NCBI GenBank assembly: GCA_050485405.1
Contig: JBJHBI010000063.1
Span: 1-23,196 of the forward strand
Length of the DNA: 23,196 bases
Direction: 5' to 3'
DNA from: Saliniramus sp050485405
Lineage (GTDB): Bacteria; Pseudomonadota; Alphaproteobacteria; Rhizobiales; Beijerinckiaceae
Part shown: one piece after another, positions 6,656 to 14,634 of the stretch
Position numbering within the stretch: the first letter of the stretch is position 1
Layout of the letters: each line of letters opens with the position of its first letter
Notes under the pieces: model-generated
The model's database searches: none
Told to the model about the DNA's origin: nothing
Seen by the model: only the letters and a program-made list of their open reading frames with translations
Made by a program: the position numbers and the translations under genes

Positions 6656-8872
6656 TTGCGCGTCACGATCAGATACGGCGTCATCGCTCTGGCGATCACC
6701 CTCGTCGTCGTTCTGGCCATCTGGCCCTTCGCCACTGCCTTCGTGAACCAATGGGCGCAGCGCGATGTCGAGATGCGCTCGCAGATGCTGTTCAACGCCG
6801 CCCGCGACCAGATCCTCTCCCTCCAGGAGCCCGAAGACGGCGAGCGCCTCGCGGTGCTGATGGAGCGGCTGGCCGATGACGAGGGCGTGCTCGCGGTGGG
6901 TCTTTGCGAGAACGGCGTTCTGCGTCTGGCCTCCGCCACCATGCCCGAGGGCTTCGATTGCGCGCAGATCGCCGTCGCCGCCGGCGAGGTCTTCACCCGC
7001 GCCGATTACGAAGACCAGCGCGCCATGGTCGCGGCCTATCCGCTCACCGCGCCGCCGGACGATGTGCGCTTCGTCATCCTGCATGATTACGCCGATGTCG
7101 AGGAGCGGCGCGGCCAGGCGCGTCTGTTCCTGCTGCTCGCCCTGATCGGCGTCGCCTTCGGCGGTGCCGCGCTCGCCTCCCTCGTCGCCTTCTGGATCAT
7201 GCGCTCCTGGACGCTCTCCGTCCGCCGCGCCATCGAGGATGCCCGCGAGGGGCGCGCCGAGGATGTGCAGCACACGCCCACCGAGATCGGGAGCGAGATC
7301 CGCCAGGCCCTCTCCGAGCTCGATTTCGCCCGCCGCACCATCGATACGGTCCATACCGAGTGGAACCCCGAGACCCTGCGCATCGCGCTCGCCAACGAGC
7401 TGCCGGGCTCGGAGGTGATCGTCGTCTCCAACCGCGAGCCCTACATCCATAACCGCGACGAGAATGGCGGCCTCAAGGTCCAGCGCCCGGCATCGGGCCT
7501 CGTCTCCGCGCTCGAGCCCGTCACCCGCGCCTGTGGCGGCACCTGGATCGCCCATGGCTCGGGCACCGGGGATCGCGATGCGGTCGACAGCCACGACCGG
7601 GTGATGGTGCCCCCCTCGAACCCCTCCTACACCCTGCGCCGCATCTGGCTCTCGGATGAGGAGCAGGACGGCTATTATTACGGCTTCGCGAATGAAGGCC
7701 TCTGGCCGCTCTGCCACATCGCTTTCGTGCGCCCCGTCTTCCGCGAGGCGGATTGGCGCATGTACCGTTCCGTCAACGAGCGCTTCGCCGAGGCCGTCGT
7801 CGCCGAGGCGCGCCGGCCCGATCCCATCGTCCTCATCCAGGATTACCACCTTGCCCTCGCCCCGCGCATGATCCGCGAGCGGTTGCCGGATGCCACCATC
7901 ATCACCTTCTGGCACATCCCCTGGCCCAATGCCGAGACCTTCGGCATCTGCCCCTACAAGGAGGAGATCATCGACGGGCTGCTCGGCTCGTCGATCCTCG
8001 GCTTCCACACCCAGTTCCACTGCAACAACTTCATCGAGACCGCCGACCGCTTCATCGAGAGCCGGATCGACCGCGAGCACGATTCCATCACGCTGAAGGG
8101 CTATGAGGCCTTCGTGCGCCCCTATCCGATCTCGATCGAATGGCCGCCTGCGGCGATGGAGGGCCAGAAACCCGTCGAGCAGGCCCGCAAGGACGTGCGC
8201 GAGCGCCTCGGCCTGCCCGAGGACGTGATGCTCGGCGTCGGCATCGAGCGCTTCGACTATACCAAGGGCATCCTCGATCGCATGCACGGCGTCGATGCCC
8301 TGCTCACCGCCCATCCCGAGCTGGTGGGCCGCTTCTGCTTCATGCAGGCTGCCGCGCCGACGCGCTCCAAGCTCGCCAATTACCAATCCCTCCAGGAGGA
8401 GGCCGAGGCGCTCGCCCGCGAGATCAACGAGCGCCATGGCGGCCCCTTCGAGGCGATCCGCCTCGTCGCCCGCCACCACGACCCCGAAGAAGTGTTCGAG
8501 CTGTTCCGCGCCGCTGAGCTCTGCATCGTCTCCTCCCTGCATGACGGGATGAACCTCGTCGCCAAGGAATTCGTCGCCGCCCGCGACGACGAGCAGGGCG
8601 TCCTCATCCTCTCCGCCTTCGCCGGCGCCTCCCGCGAGCTCGGCGAAGCCCTCATCGTCAACCCCTACGACGCCTACGCCATGGGCGAAGCCCTCTACTG
8701 GGCGCTGACCATGGAAGAAGGCGAACAGCGCGAGCGCATGCGCGTGATGCGCGAACAGGTCGAAGCCCGCAACGTCTACCGCTGGGCCGGCCAAATGCTC
8801 CTCGACGCCGCCCGCCTGCGCAAGAAACAGCGGATCATGCGGTTGATTGACAAGGAGAGGGGGCGGGGGTGA
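6656..8872 (+). CDS. Membrane-anchored GT20 glycosyltransferase, trehalose-6-phosphate synthase type
   Basis: A 738-residue protein in which a GT20 (OtsA-like) catalytic domain is attached to a sensor-like membrane module. A first helix spans about 8-28, an extracytoplasmic region of about 125 residues follows, a second helix spans about 157-182, and a charged linker (183-250) resembles a HAMP segment. The GT20 domain covers about 253-718 and keeps the OtsA active-site features: VSNRE (Arg260), GGL (271-273), QDYHL (Asp396), ERFDYTKG (Arg532, Lys537) and SLHDGMNLVAKEF (Asp630). It should therefore make trehalose 6-phosphate from a nucleotide sugar and glucose 6-phosphate, although other GT20 products such as glucosylglycerol phosphate are possible. 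No phosphatase domain is present. The start is a TTG at 6656 with GGGAG 8 bases upstream; no later start keeps the first helix. Confidence 0.83.
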   Translation: MRVTIRYGVIALAITLVVVLAIWPFATAFVNQWAQRDVEMRSQMLFNAARDQILSLQEPEDGERLAVLMERLADDEGVLAVGLCENGVLRLASATMPEGFDCAQIAVAAGEVFTRADYEDQRAMVAAYPLTAPPDDVRFVILHDYADVEERRGQARLFLLLALIGVAFGGAALASLVAFWIMRSWTLSVRRAIEDAREGRAEDVQHTPTEIGSEIRQALSELDFARRTIDTVHTEWNPETLRIALANELPGSEVIVVSNREPYIHNRDENGGLKVQRPASGLVSALEPVTRACGGTWIAHGSGTGDRDAVDSHDRVMVPPSNPSYTLRRIWLSDEEQDGYYYGFANEGLWPLCHIAFVRPVFREADWRMYRSVNERFAEAVVAEARRPDPIVLIQDYHLALAPRMIRERLPDATIITFWHIPWPNAETFGICPYKEEIIDGLLGSSILGFHTQFHCNNFIETADRFIESRIDREHDSITLKGYEAFVRPYPISIEWPPAAMEGQKPVEQARKDVRERLGLPEDVMLGVGIERFDYTKGILDRMHGVDALLTAHPELVGRFCFMQAAAPTRSKLANYQSLQEEAEALAREINERHGGPFEAIRLVARHHDPEEVFELFRAAELCIVSSLHDGMNLVAKEFVAARDDEQGVLILSAFAGASRELGEALIVNPYDAYAMGEALYWALTMEEGEQRERMRVMREQVEARNVYRWAGQMLLDAARLRKKQRIMRLIDKERGRG

Positions 8873-11460
8873 TGGCGACCTTTATCTCCGTGATGTAAAC
8901 AATAGGGCTCTCTCCGCAAAATCAGTGAGTTCAGCGTCATTGATGGCCTGAGTCTGCCAAGCTGGGTTTGAATCATGATGGAACGAATTTGCGTAGTCGA
9001 GTATGTTTTTCAATTCTGCAATATCTTTCTCTGACAATATTTCTTCGCTTGTTCCTAGTTTTCTCCTGCATTTATCAATAAAAGGCCCAAGCAAACTGCC
9101 TGGCGGAAAATGATTTGGATACGCAACTCGCATAAATGCCTCCAGTATCGGTCGTAATGATTCGGCTACTTGTCGTTCTATAGTTTGATCTGATGACTGT
9201 ATATAGCTGTGAACAAGATTAAAACGATTATCGTGCTCTGTAAGGCTATCGTTTTCGACATTCCATTGTACGATCTCAGATCCGTTTGACGATCTATTTA
9301 TCCGCAGAGCGCACCTAGAGTTTTTGTCTGCTTGTTCCCATAAGCGGCACAAGAATGATTTCGAGTGAGACAATACAATAACTTGTTTAACATGTTTTGA
9401 AATCTTCAAGATCTCTTCTCTTGTTCGAAGAGTTCGGTGCTCATCGAGGCTTGTCATTGGATCGTCAAAGACAACAATTTTATCCGCTAGCTGAGGGTCT
9501 TTCTCAAGTTTCGCAAAGAAAAAGGCCAACGCCAACGAATTTCTATCTCCAGAGCTAAGGGTATTTCGAAATGAAGGGCCAAATTTTGATGTAGGGTCGA
9601 CAGATTGTTGATTGATAACAACGGAGTATGCGGCTGAGGATCCGCCTCGATTATTTTGTGACCTGACATTTCCTAGCCGAAATGTTGCATTAAGTCGCAT
9701 TAAATAATCGTTGATAACATCTTCGTATTCTCTAAAGATTTTTTCTCGATAATTTTCAAGTTTTAGTCTCGCTTCATAGCGAAGTGTTTCTGTTTTTATT
9801 TTTGCGTTTTTCTCAGAAAGATATCTATCACACTTTTCCTTGATGTCGGGCTCGAATCTCATCTTTTGAGCTTTTAACCTTTCAAGATCGTTTGTAAGTG
9901 CCGATAGTTCATCTTCCTGAACCTGCTCTTTAATGGTCGCCAAGTGGGAATTTGCGTCTGAAAGAGAGCGAAAAACCAGGTTCACATCGCAAATGCGTTG
10001 CTGATACTGGAAAATAAGCTGCTTAGTTTCAAAAGATAGCTCCATCTGTTCTAAAGGAGCAGATGCTTTCTTGCGAAGTTGTGAAAGTACTGCGTCTCTG
10101 GCGGAATTCCAATCACGAACAATCGCGGCAGTATCAATTTCAATTTTGGGAATTTCTGCAAATTCTTTCCAAAATTCATGCGCTTCGACTGCAAGGCGGA
10201 CACTTCTCTCAAAAGCAGTTTGCACATCGCCACTATGAGAATCTCGGATGAAAATTCCGTAGTTTATAATTTCTTCCTTCAGTGATTTATAATTTTCAGA
10301 AAAATATATATTATAATAATTGATAATTTCGGAGCCAGATAAATCCTGGGCGCAGAAAGGGCATGTCTTATTTTCATTTTCAGATGATATCGAATCAATT
10401 CTCGTTATTCCATCTAAAATCCATGCCTCCCCGCCCTTGCCAATATTGTGGATATGGCTTTGAACGCGTCTCGCAGCTGAATATTGAACTTGTTCTAATC
10501 CTCGACCAAGAAGTTCATTAATTCTATCTTCGTCAAAAACTGGTAGTTCAAAGCTTTGAAATACAGGCCTCTTCAATATCGCATCGACGGATTTCGCTGC
10601 AGCGAATCGACGCTCTGCCTCTTTTAAATTTGAATCTATAGAAGTGTCGAGATTGATTTCGCAATACGCATCAATGTCATATGGCCCGCGTGCACTTGCG
10701 GGGATAGCGGCGCCGAGTCGCCTCAATTCAGTATTGTGGGCTTCAATCTTACGAATAAGATTCTGTAAGTTCGTGCTCAAGCTTACACCAGCAGCACCGA
10801 TAATTAGCTCGTGTAAATTCTGGCGATGAGTAGAATTAATCTCTATTCCAGAGCATATATTCTCAGCGACAAATGAATCATCAAAAATAGCAATATCCGA
10901 AATACGATTTTTCCAAATTCCTTGTTCAAATGTGTAAACTGTGTTACTCTCTTTTATAATAATGTGCGGAGGATTTATTGAACCAAGACGTTGTCTTTCT
11001 TGAATTAGGGTTGGATCATTAGTCGCTAAAGACCTCAAAATCGCCGCAATAGTTGTCTTTCCTCGGCCATTTTCTGCATATAAGAGCGAATACGGAGCAA
11101 GAGAAGTGTTCTGCAGTGCGCTAGCGTTGTCAAACTGACCTATATTGCGAAGCAACTGGAATTTTTCTAGCATGAGGCACCAAATACTGAAATCGTTCGC
11201 GTATATAGCCACAACGAAGTATGCTGACGATACGCAAGCTTTCGTGGACGGCGTTCTGCTAGTAGGGCGATCAACACGCACTCCTAGCGCACTCCAAAGC
11301 TTAGAGGGTATATGAAGAATTGTAAACGACGTTTTGTAGACGCATAGGTGTTGTAGGGAGCCGGCGCTACAGCAACCCCTGTTGTGCAATGGTTCCGAAT
11401 CTGCTACAAAAAATTGCGAGCCGAGCAGGAAGTGGCAGCCTCCTACCCGGCTCTGACCAT
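8873..11460. other. Compositionally foreign island carrying a single large ATPase gene
   Basis: Base composition drops abruptly after the GT20 stop at 8872 (19 G+C of 60 at 9001-9060 against 41 of 60 at 8461-8520) and recovers before 11481. The island holds one minus-strand gene and its upstream region. I saw no transposase, integrase, tRNA or flanking direct repeat, so the means of arrival is unknown. Confidence 0.7.
8882..11173 (-). CDS. AAA_13-type SMC-like ATPase, RloC/PrrC-like; probable defence protein
   Basis: A 763-residue ABC/SMC-type ATPase of the AAA_13 group, which includes the anticodon nucleases PrrC and RloC. Seen in order: Walker A ENGRGKTT (residues 34-41), a CPFC motif (271-274) inside a helical middle region as in the zinc hook of RloC and Rad50, a coiled-coil-like stretch (about 400-490), signature LSSGD (539-543), Walker B IVVFDD (566-571), SLDE (575-578) and the switch His603 in VLSHSK. 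The C-terminal 120 residues contain Arg674-x3-Glu678 and a later NSFHHD (His732/733), reminiscent of the Arg-Glu-His triad of PrrC. The ATG at 11173 is chosen because the family begins at MLEKFQLLRN; the frame is open for 120 further residues upstream but with no family character. It is a lone gene with no restriction-modification partner adjacent, and its AT-rich codon use suggests recent transfer. Nuclease activity is inferred. Confidence 0.78.
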   Translation of the reverse strand: MLEKFQLLRNIGQFDNASALQNTSLAPYSLLYAENGRGKTTIAAILRSLATNDPTLIQERQRLGSINPPHIIIKESNTVYTFEQGIWKNRISDIAIFDDSFVAENICSGIEINSTHRQNLHELIIGAAGVSLSTNLQNLIRKIEAHNTELRRLGAAIPASARGPYDIDAYCEINLDTSIDSNLKEAERRFAAAKSVDAILKRPVFQSFELPVFDEDRINELLGRGLEQVQYSAARRVQSHIHNIGKGGEAWILDGITRIDSISSENENKTCPFCAQDLSGSEIINYYNIYFSENYKSLKEEIINYGIFIRDSHSGDVQTAFERSVRLAVEAHEFWKEFAEIPKIEIDTAAIVRDWNSARDAVLSQLRKKASAPLEQMELSFETKQLIFQYQQRICDVNLVFRSLSDANSHLATIKEQVQEDELSALTNDLERLKAQKMRFEPDIKEKCDRYLSEKNAKIKTETLRYEARLKLENYREKIFREYEDVINDYLMRLNATFRLGNVRSQNNRGGSSAAYSVVINQQSVDPTSKFGPSFRNTLSSGDRNSLALAFFFAKLEKDPQLADKIVVFDDPMTSLDEHRTLRTREEILKISKHVKQVIVLSHSKSFLCRLWEQADKNSRCALRINRSSNGSEIVQWNVENDSLTEHDNRFNLVHSYIQSSDQTIERQVAESLRPILEAFMRVAYPNHFPPGSLLGPFIDKCRRKLGTSEEILSEKDIAELKNILDYANSFHHDSNPAWQTQAINDAELTDFAERALLFTSRR

Positions 11461-11480
11461 CAGAAAAGGAAGGTTTTCCA
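11174..11480. other. Intergenic region between the divergent ATPase and Ala/Pro-rich genes
   Basis: A 307-base spacer upstream of both flanking genes, of mixed composition: AT-rich near the ATPase start and more balanced toward 11480. Promoters for both genes must lie here, but no pair of -35/-10 boxes was good enough to call. A short TGTAG...CTACA inverted repeat is at 11353-11372. Confidence 0.5.
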
Positions 11481-12140
11481 ATGGCTACAATCAGCGATAC
11501 CAAAACCGCCATCCCGGCGGAAGGGGCCTTCACGGTTCCCGGCGGGTTTCACGGGTTCCGTAACGACTCATATAGCGGGTCAGCGGCTGTGACGGGCGTC
11601 ACGCCCTCGGCAGACGGCGCGCGCACTGCGCCAGCCGGCACCATCCCCGCGCCGCAGGGTTTGCCGCCCGAGCATCTCACCCCGGACGACATCGCCTGGC
11701 TCCGCCGCCTCTTCGCCGGCCGCACCCCCCACGACGTCGCCCGCCTCAAGGCCCTCATGGAAGCCCATTGCGCACCCCTGAATGCCGCTTCCGGCAATCC
11801 CTCCGCGCAGCAAGCCCATGCCGCGAAGCAAACAGCCGCGCAGCAAGCTGATGCCGCCGGCGAGCCCCCCACCCGCGGTCCCGATACCGCCTACGCCACC
11901 GGCCTCCCCATCCCCGGCCCCGAGGGCCTCTCCCCCGCCGCCCAGCTCGCCCTGCTCGGCATAACCGACGATCTCGGCCACCTGCGCGCCCAGCTCATCG
12001 CCCTCGACATGGCCTTCGCCGACCTCCAGGACACCGACGACCGCAACGCCCTGCGCACCACCGCCGACACCATCCTCACCCACCTCCACACCATCCGCGA
12101 AACCCTGGACCACCTCCGAGGCGCCCACCCCAAAAACTGA
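11481..12140 (+). CDS. Ala/Pro-rich protein of unknown function
   Basis: A 219-residue protein that I do not recognise. The first 60 residues are low-complexity (Gly, Ala, Thr, Pro). A short helical block around 61-95 includes LPPEHLTPDDIAWLRRLF and DVARLKALMEAH. A Gln/Ala-rich linker follows (about 100-150), and a C-terminal helical bundle-like region (about 152-214) has evenly spaced leucines. There is no signal peptide or membrane helix. The start is well supported by AAGGAAGG about 9 bases before ATG 11481. Composition returns to the high G+C of the host, unlike the ATPase gene on its left. A strong hairpin follows the stop. It is a real coding region by ribosome site and third-position G/C bias; no function is claimed. 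Confidence 0.68.
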   Translation: MATISDTKTAIPAEGAFTVPGGFHGFRNDSYSGSAAVTGVTPSADGARTAPAGTIPAPQGLPPEHLTPDDIAWLRRLFAGRTPHDVARLKALMEAHCAPLNAASGNPSAQQAHAAKQTAAQQADAAGEPPTRGPDTAYATGLPIPGPEGLSPAAQLALLGITDDLGHLRAQLIALDMAFADLQDTDDRNALRTTADTILTHLHTIRETLDHLRGAHPKN

Positions 12141-12153
12141 AGAACCCCAACCC

Positions 12154-12181
12154 GCTCCCGCCGCAAAAATACGGCGGGAGC
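12154..12181 (+). terminator. Perfect 10-bp hairpin after the Ala/Pro-rich gene
   Basis: GCTCCCGCCG, an eight-base AT-rich loop and CGGCGGGAGC form a perfect stem starting 13 bases after the stop at 12140. No T-run follows, but position and strength suggest a terminator or a 3'-end-stabilising hairpin. Confidence 0.6.
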
Positions 12182-12194
12182 CCAAATACCCCCC

Positions 12195-12711
12195 CAATCT
12201 CCCCTCTCCCTCGCCGCGCGAGAACATCGACCGGGAAGAGAATGCAGCGCGAATCTCCCCTCTCCCGCCGCGGAGAGGGGTCGGGGGTGAGGGGCGCCAA
12301 TGCAGGGCGCCACGCTTCAAGAGCAACCGCCCCGCCACCACCCTCACCCCTGTCCCCTCTCACCAAGGAAGAGGGGAACCCCGGCATCACTCGCCTTGGG
12401 AAAATACTGGCCGGGGAGGGGATGCAGCGCAATCTCCCCTCTCCCTCCGTGGAGAGGGGCCGGGGGTGAGGGGCGCCAATGCAGAGCTTTGCGGCTTCAA
12501 GAGCAACCGCCCCGCCGCCACCCTCACCCCTGTCCCCTCTCCCTAAGGAAGAGGGGAACGCCGGCCTCACTCGCCTTGGGAAAATATTGGCCGGGGAGGG
12601 GATACAGCGCGATCTATCCTCTCCGCAAGGAAGAGGGGAACGCCGGCCTCCCTCGCCATACGAGAATACCGGTCGGAAAGGGGATACAACACGATCTCCC
12701 CTCTCCCCGCG
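12195..12711. repeat. Tandem array of 180-bp hairpin-rich intergenic repeats
   Basis: About 517 bases between the Ala/Pro-rich gene and hrcA. Two near-identical 180-bp units occupy 12242-12421 and 12422-12601, each starting ATGCAGCGC and ending GGCCGGGGAGGGG. A shortened unit lies at 12602-12683 (it lacks about 98 internal bases) and the beginning of a fourth at 12684-12711; a partial unit precedes at 12195-12241. Each full unit contains CCCCTCTCC/GGAGAGGGG inverted repeats, so the region can fold extensively. Similar CCCTCTCC-type repeats occur between genes in many proteobacteria. No coding capacity is credited to it. Confidence 0.85.
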
Positions 12712-12712
12712 C

Positions 12713-13810
12713 TCAGCGCCCCTCCTTGATGATGCGCGAGAGGACGCGGGCGGTGTAGTCGACCATGGGGACGATTTTCGCGTAGTTCAGGCGCGTCGGG
12801 CCGATAACGCCGAGAACGCCGACGAGTTTCTGGTGCGGGTCGTGGAAGGGGGCCGCGATCAGCGAGGAGCCCGAGAGCGAGAACAGCTTGTTTTCCGATC
12901 CGATGAAGATGCGCACCCCCTCGCCGTGCTCGGCGCGGGTGAGGAGTTCGACGACGTCGGTCTGGGTTTCGAGATCGTCGAAGAGCAGCCGGATGCGTTC
13001 GAGATCCTCGATCGCCCTGAGATCCTCGAGCAGATTGGCCTGGCCGCGCACGATCAGATGCCGCGCCTCGCCGCTCTGGGCGGGCATCGCCACGCCGGCC
13101 TCGATCAGCCGCGCGGTGAGCTCGTCGAGCTCGCGCTCCATGAATTCGTGCATGGCCTGCGCTTCGCGCTTGATGTCGGCGAGCGTCTTGCCGCGAATCC
13201 GGGCATTGAGGAAATTGCCGGCCTCCACCAGCGCCGAGGCGGGCAGGCCGGGGGGCAGGTCGAGCAGGCGGTTCTCCACGGAGCCGTCCTCGGAGACGAG
13301 GACGACGAGGGCGCGGGCGGGGTCGAGGCGCACGAACTCGATATGCTTGAGCGGCGCATCCTGCTTCGTCGTCGCCACGACGCCCGCGCCGCGCGACAAT
13401 CCCGACAGCATGGAGGATGCCTGCGCGAGCGCGCCCTCGAAGCTCTGCTCCATGGCGGCGGCACGCATCTCCACCTCGATGCGCTCACGCTCCTCCCGGT
13501 CGAGATCGCCGATCTCCAGCATGGCATCGACGAAGAAACGCAGACCGCTCTCCGTGGGCAGGCGCCCGGCGCTGGTATGGGGCGCGTAGATCAGCCCGGC
13601 CTGTTCGAGATCCGCCATCACGTTGCGCACGCTGGCCGGCGAGAGCGAGACCGAAAGCAGCCGCGAGATGTTGCGCGAGCCCAGCGGCTCTCCGGATGCG
13701 AGATAATTCTCGACGATCTGGCGGAAGATCTCGCGCGAGCGCTCGTTGAGATCGCTCAGGGTCTGTGCCCGTGCGAGGCCGGAGGGGAAAGCGTCGTTGT
13801 CCTTGACCAT
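12713..13810 (-). CDS. hrcA: Heat-inducible transcription repressor HrcA
   Basis: A 365-residue HrcA, near the usual length of about 340-360. HrcA binds CIRCE elements upstream of groESL and related heat-shock genes and represses them until its GroEL-assisted folding is disturbed by heat. Seen: the N-terminal winged-helix region with SREIFRQIVENYLASGEPLGSR followed by SPASVRNVMADLEQAGLIYAPHTSAGRLPT (about residues 25-85), then the long regulatory domain ending with VGVLGVIGPTRLNYAKIVPMVDYTARVLSRII. ATG 13810 has GAGGTGG 11 bases upstream; a TTG at 13840 would add 10 residues before that site. The usual downstream grpE is absent: the gene runs into a repeat array instead. No CIRCE element was seen next to it. 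Confidence 0.93.
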   Translation of the reverse strand: MVKDNDAFPSGLARAQTLSDLNERSREIFRQIVENYLASGEPLGSRNISRLLSVSLSPASVRNVMADLEQAGLIYAPHTSAGRLPTESGLRFFVDAMLEIGDLDREERERIEVEMRAAAMEQSFEGALAQASSMLSGLSRGAGVVATTKQDAPLKHIEFVRLDPARALVVLVSEDGSVENRLLDLPPGLPASALVEAGNFLNARIRGKTLADIKREAQAMHEFMERELDELTARLIEAGVAMPAQSGEARHLIVRGQANLLEDLRAIEDLERIRLLFDDLETQTDVVELLTRAEHGEGVRIFIGSENKLFSLSGSSLIAAPFHDPHQKLVGVLGVIGPTRLNYAKIVPMVDYTARVLSRIIKEGR

Positions 13811-13890
13811 GGCCCGATTAGCCACCTCGTATCTGCGCAAGTCCGATGCCGGATGTCGGTCGCCGGACGGCCTTCATCGCCGAATGTACC

Positions 13891-13926
13891 GCAGCAAAGT
13901 ATATGGCAGCAAAATATACCGCAGCG
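13891..13926. repeat. Short direct repeats (GCAGCAAARTATA) upstream of hrcA
   Basis: Two adjacent 15-base copies, 13891-13905 and 13906-13920, differ by three bases and are followed by a third partial GCAGC. They sit between the flavin reductase stop and the hrcA start, an AT-rich patch where the hrcA promoter probably lies, and could be a regulator-binding site. Confidence 0.45.
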
Positions 13927-13948
13927 GCCGGAACGCCAACCGCTCCGG

Positions 13949-14428
13949 TCACAGGCCGATGAAGGCGCGCTCGCGATAGACCAGGGCGCGGCGGCGCAAC
14001 CCGTGACGCACCGCCACGACCTCGCCGATCAGGAGATGATGCGTCGCGACGAGCGGGCTCTCGCGCAGGCGGCAATCGAAGGCGACGAGCGCATCGTTCA
14101 GGACCGGTGCGCCGGTTTCGAGCTCGCCCCAGCGCCCGCTCGCAAAACGCGCATCACCGCGCAATTCCGTGCGCCCGGCGAAAGTCTCGGCGAGCACCTC
14201 GTCGTCGAAGGCGAGGGTGTTCACGCTGAAGCGTCCCGCCTCGATGATCGCCCGTGTCGTCGCACTGCCCGCATTGGCGCAGACGAGAAGCGTCGGCGGG
14301 CGATCGGAGACCGAGGCGACGGCGGTGGCCGTGAAACCGCAGCGGCCCGCCCCGCCGGCGGTGGCCACCACGTGCACGGCGCCGGCGACATGGCTCATCG
14401 CATCACGATAATCCCGCCTGTCGGGCAT
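13949..14428 (-). CDS. Flavin reductase family protein (FMN-binding split barrel, HpaC/RutF-like)
   Basis: A 159-residue protein of the flavin reductase/DIM6-NTAB family, close to the usual 150-180 residues. The motif GAVHVVATAGGAGRCGFTATAVASVSDRPPTLLVC (about residues 16-50) and the following GRFSVNTLA segment are typical of the flavin-binding split barrel. Such enzymes reduce FMN or FAD with NAD(P)H and feed two-component monooxygenases. No monooxygenase gene is adjacent, so its partner is unknown. ATG 14428 is chosen for the AGGAGAG ribosome site 8 bases upstream; the frame continues 28 codons further without conserved residues. It lies 211 bases downstream of the ECF sigma gene on the same strand. 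Cytosolic; substrate unassigned. Confidence 0.85.
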   Translation of the reverse strand: MPDRRDYRDAMSHVAGAVHVVATAGGAGRCGFTATAVASVSDRPPTLLVCANAGSATTRAIIEAGRFSVNTLAFDDEVLAETFAGRTELRGDARFASGRWGELETGAPVLNDALVAFDCRLRESPLVATHHLLIGEVVAVRHGLRRRALVYRERAFIGL

Positions 14429-14559
14429 CGCTGCGCTCTCCTGCGCCGGGTTCGCCAGATTCTGCCGCGTCACGTCATCGCCCCCGTTTTCGCCCCGTTT
14501 CCGCAACGTCATCCGCCTGTTCCGGATGCGGCCCGGCCCGAATGCGTTGAGGAGATATG

Positions 14560-14574
14560 GTCAAGAATTGACCG
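14560..14574. promoter_or_regulatory. Palindrome GGTCAA-GAA-TTGACC upstream of the flavin reductase gene
   Basis: Perfect six-base arms with a three-base centre, 132 bases upstream of the flavin reductase start. The minus-strand TTGACC could serve as a -35 box, in which case the palindrome would be an operator. No convincing -10 box was found. Confidence 0.35.
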
Positions 14575-14634
14575 AAAGGAAGGGATCTTCACGCAAACGG
14601 TCGCATGCATCCTTTCATGAAACGGTGAATTCGC

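Noticed and set aside
6482..8794. Long open frame of about 770 codons on the minus strand opposite the GT20 gene
   Set aside because: It is antisense to a gene with clear family motifs, and its residues are the Gly/Ala/Asp/His-rich mixture expected from the reverse strand of GC-rich coding DNA.
11174..11533. A 120-residue N-terminal extension of the RloC-like ATPase
   Set aside because: The family begins at MLEKFQLLRN just before the Walker A motif; the extension is low in family character and would overlap the Ala/Pro-rich gene on the other strand.
12242..12601. Regular repeats considered as a CRISPR array
   Set aside because: The 180-bp units are nearly identical throughout, with no unique spacers, and no cas gene is present.
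12479..14620. Long plus-strand open frame of about 710 codons through the repeats and across hrcA and the flavin reductase
   Set aside because: It runs antisense through two recognisable genes and begins in non-coding repeats; no family character.
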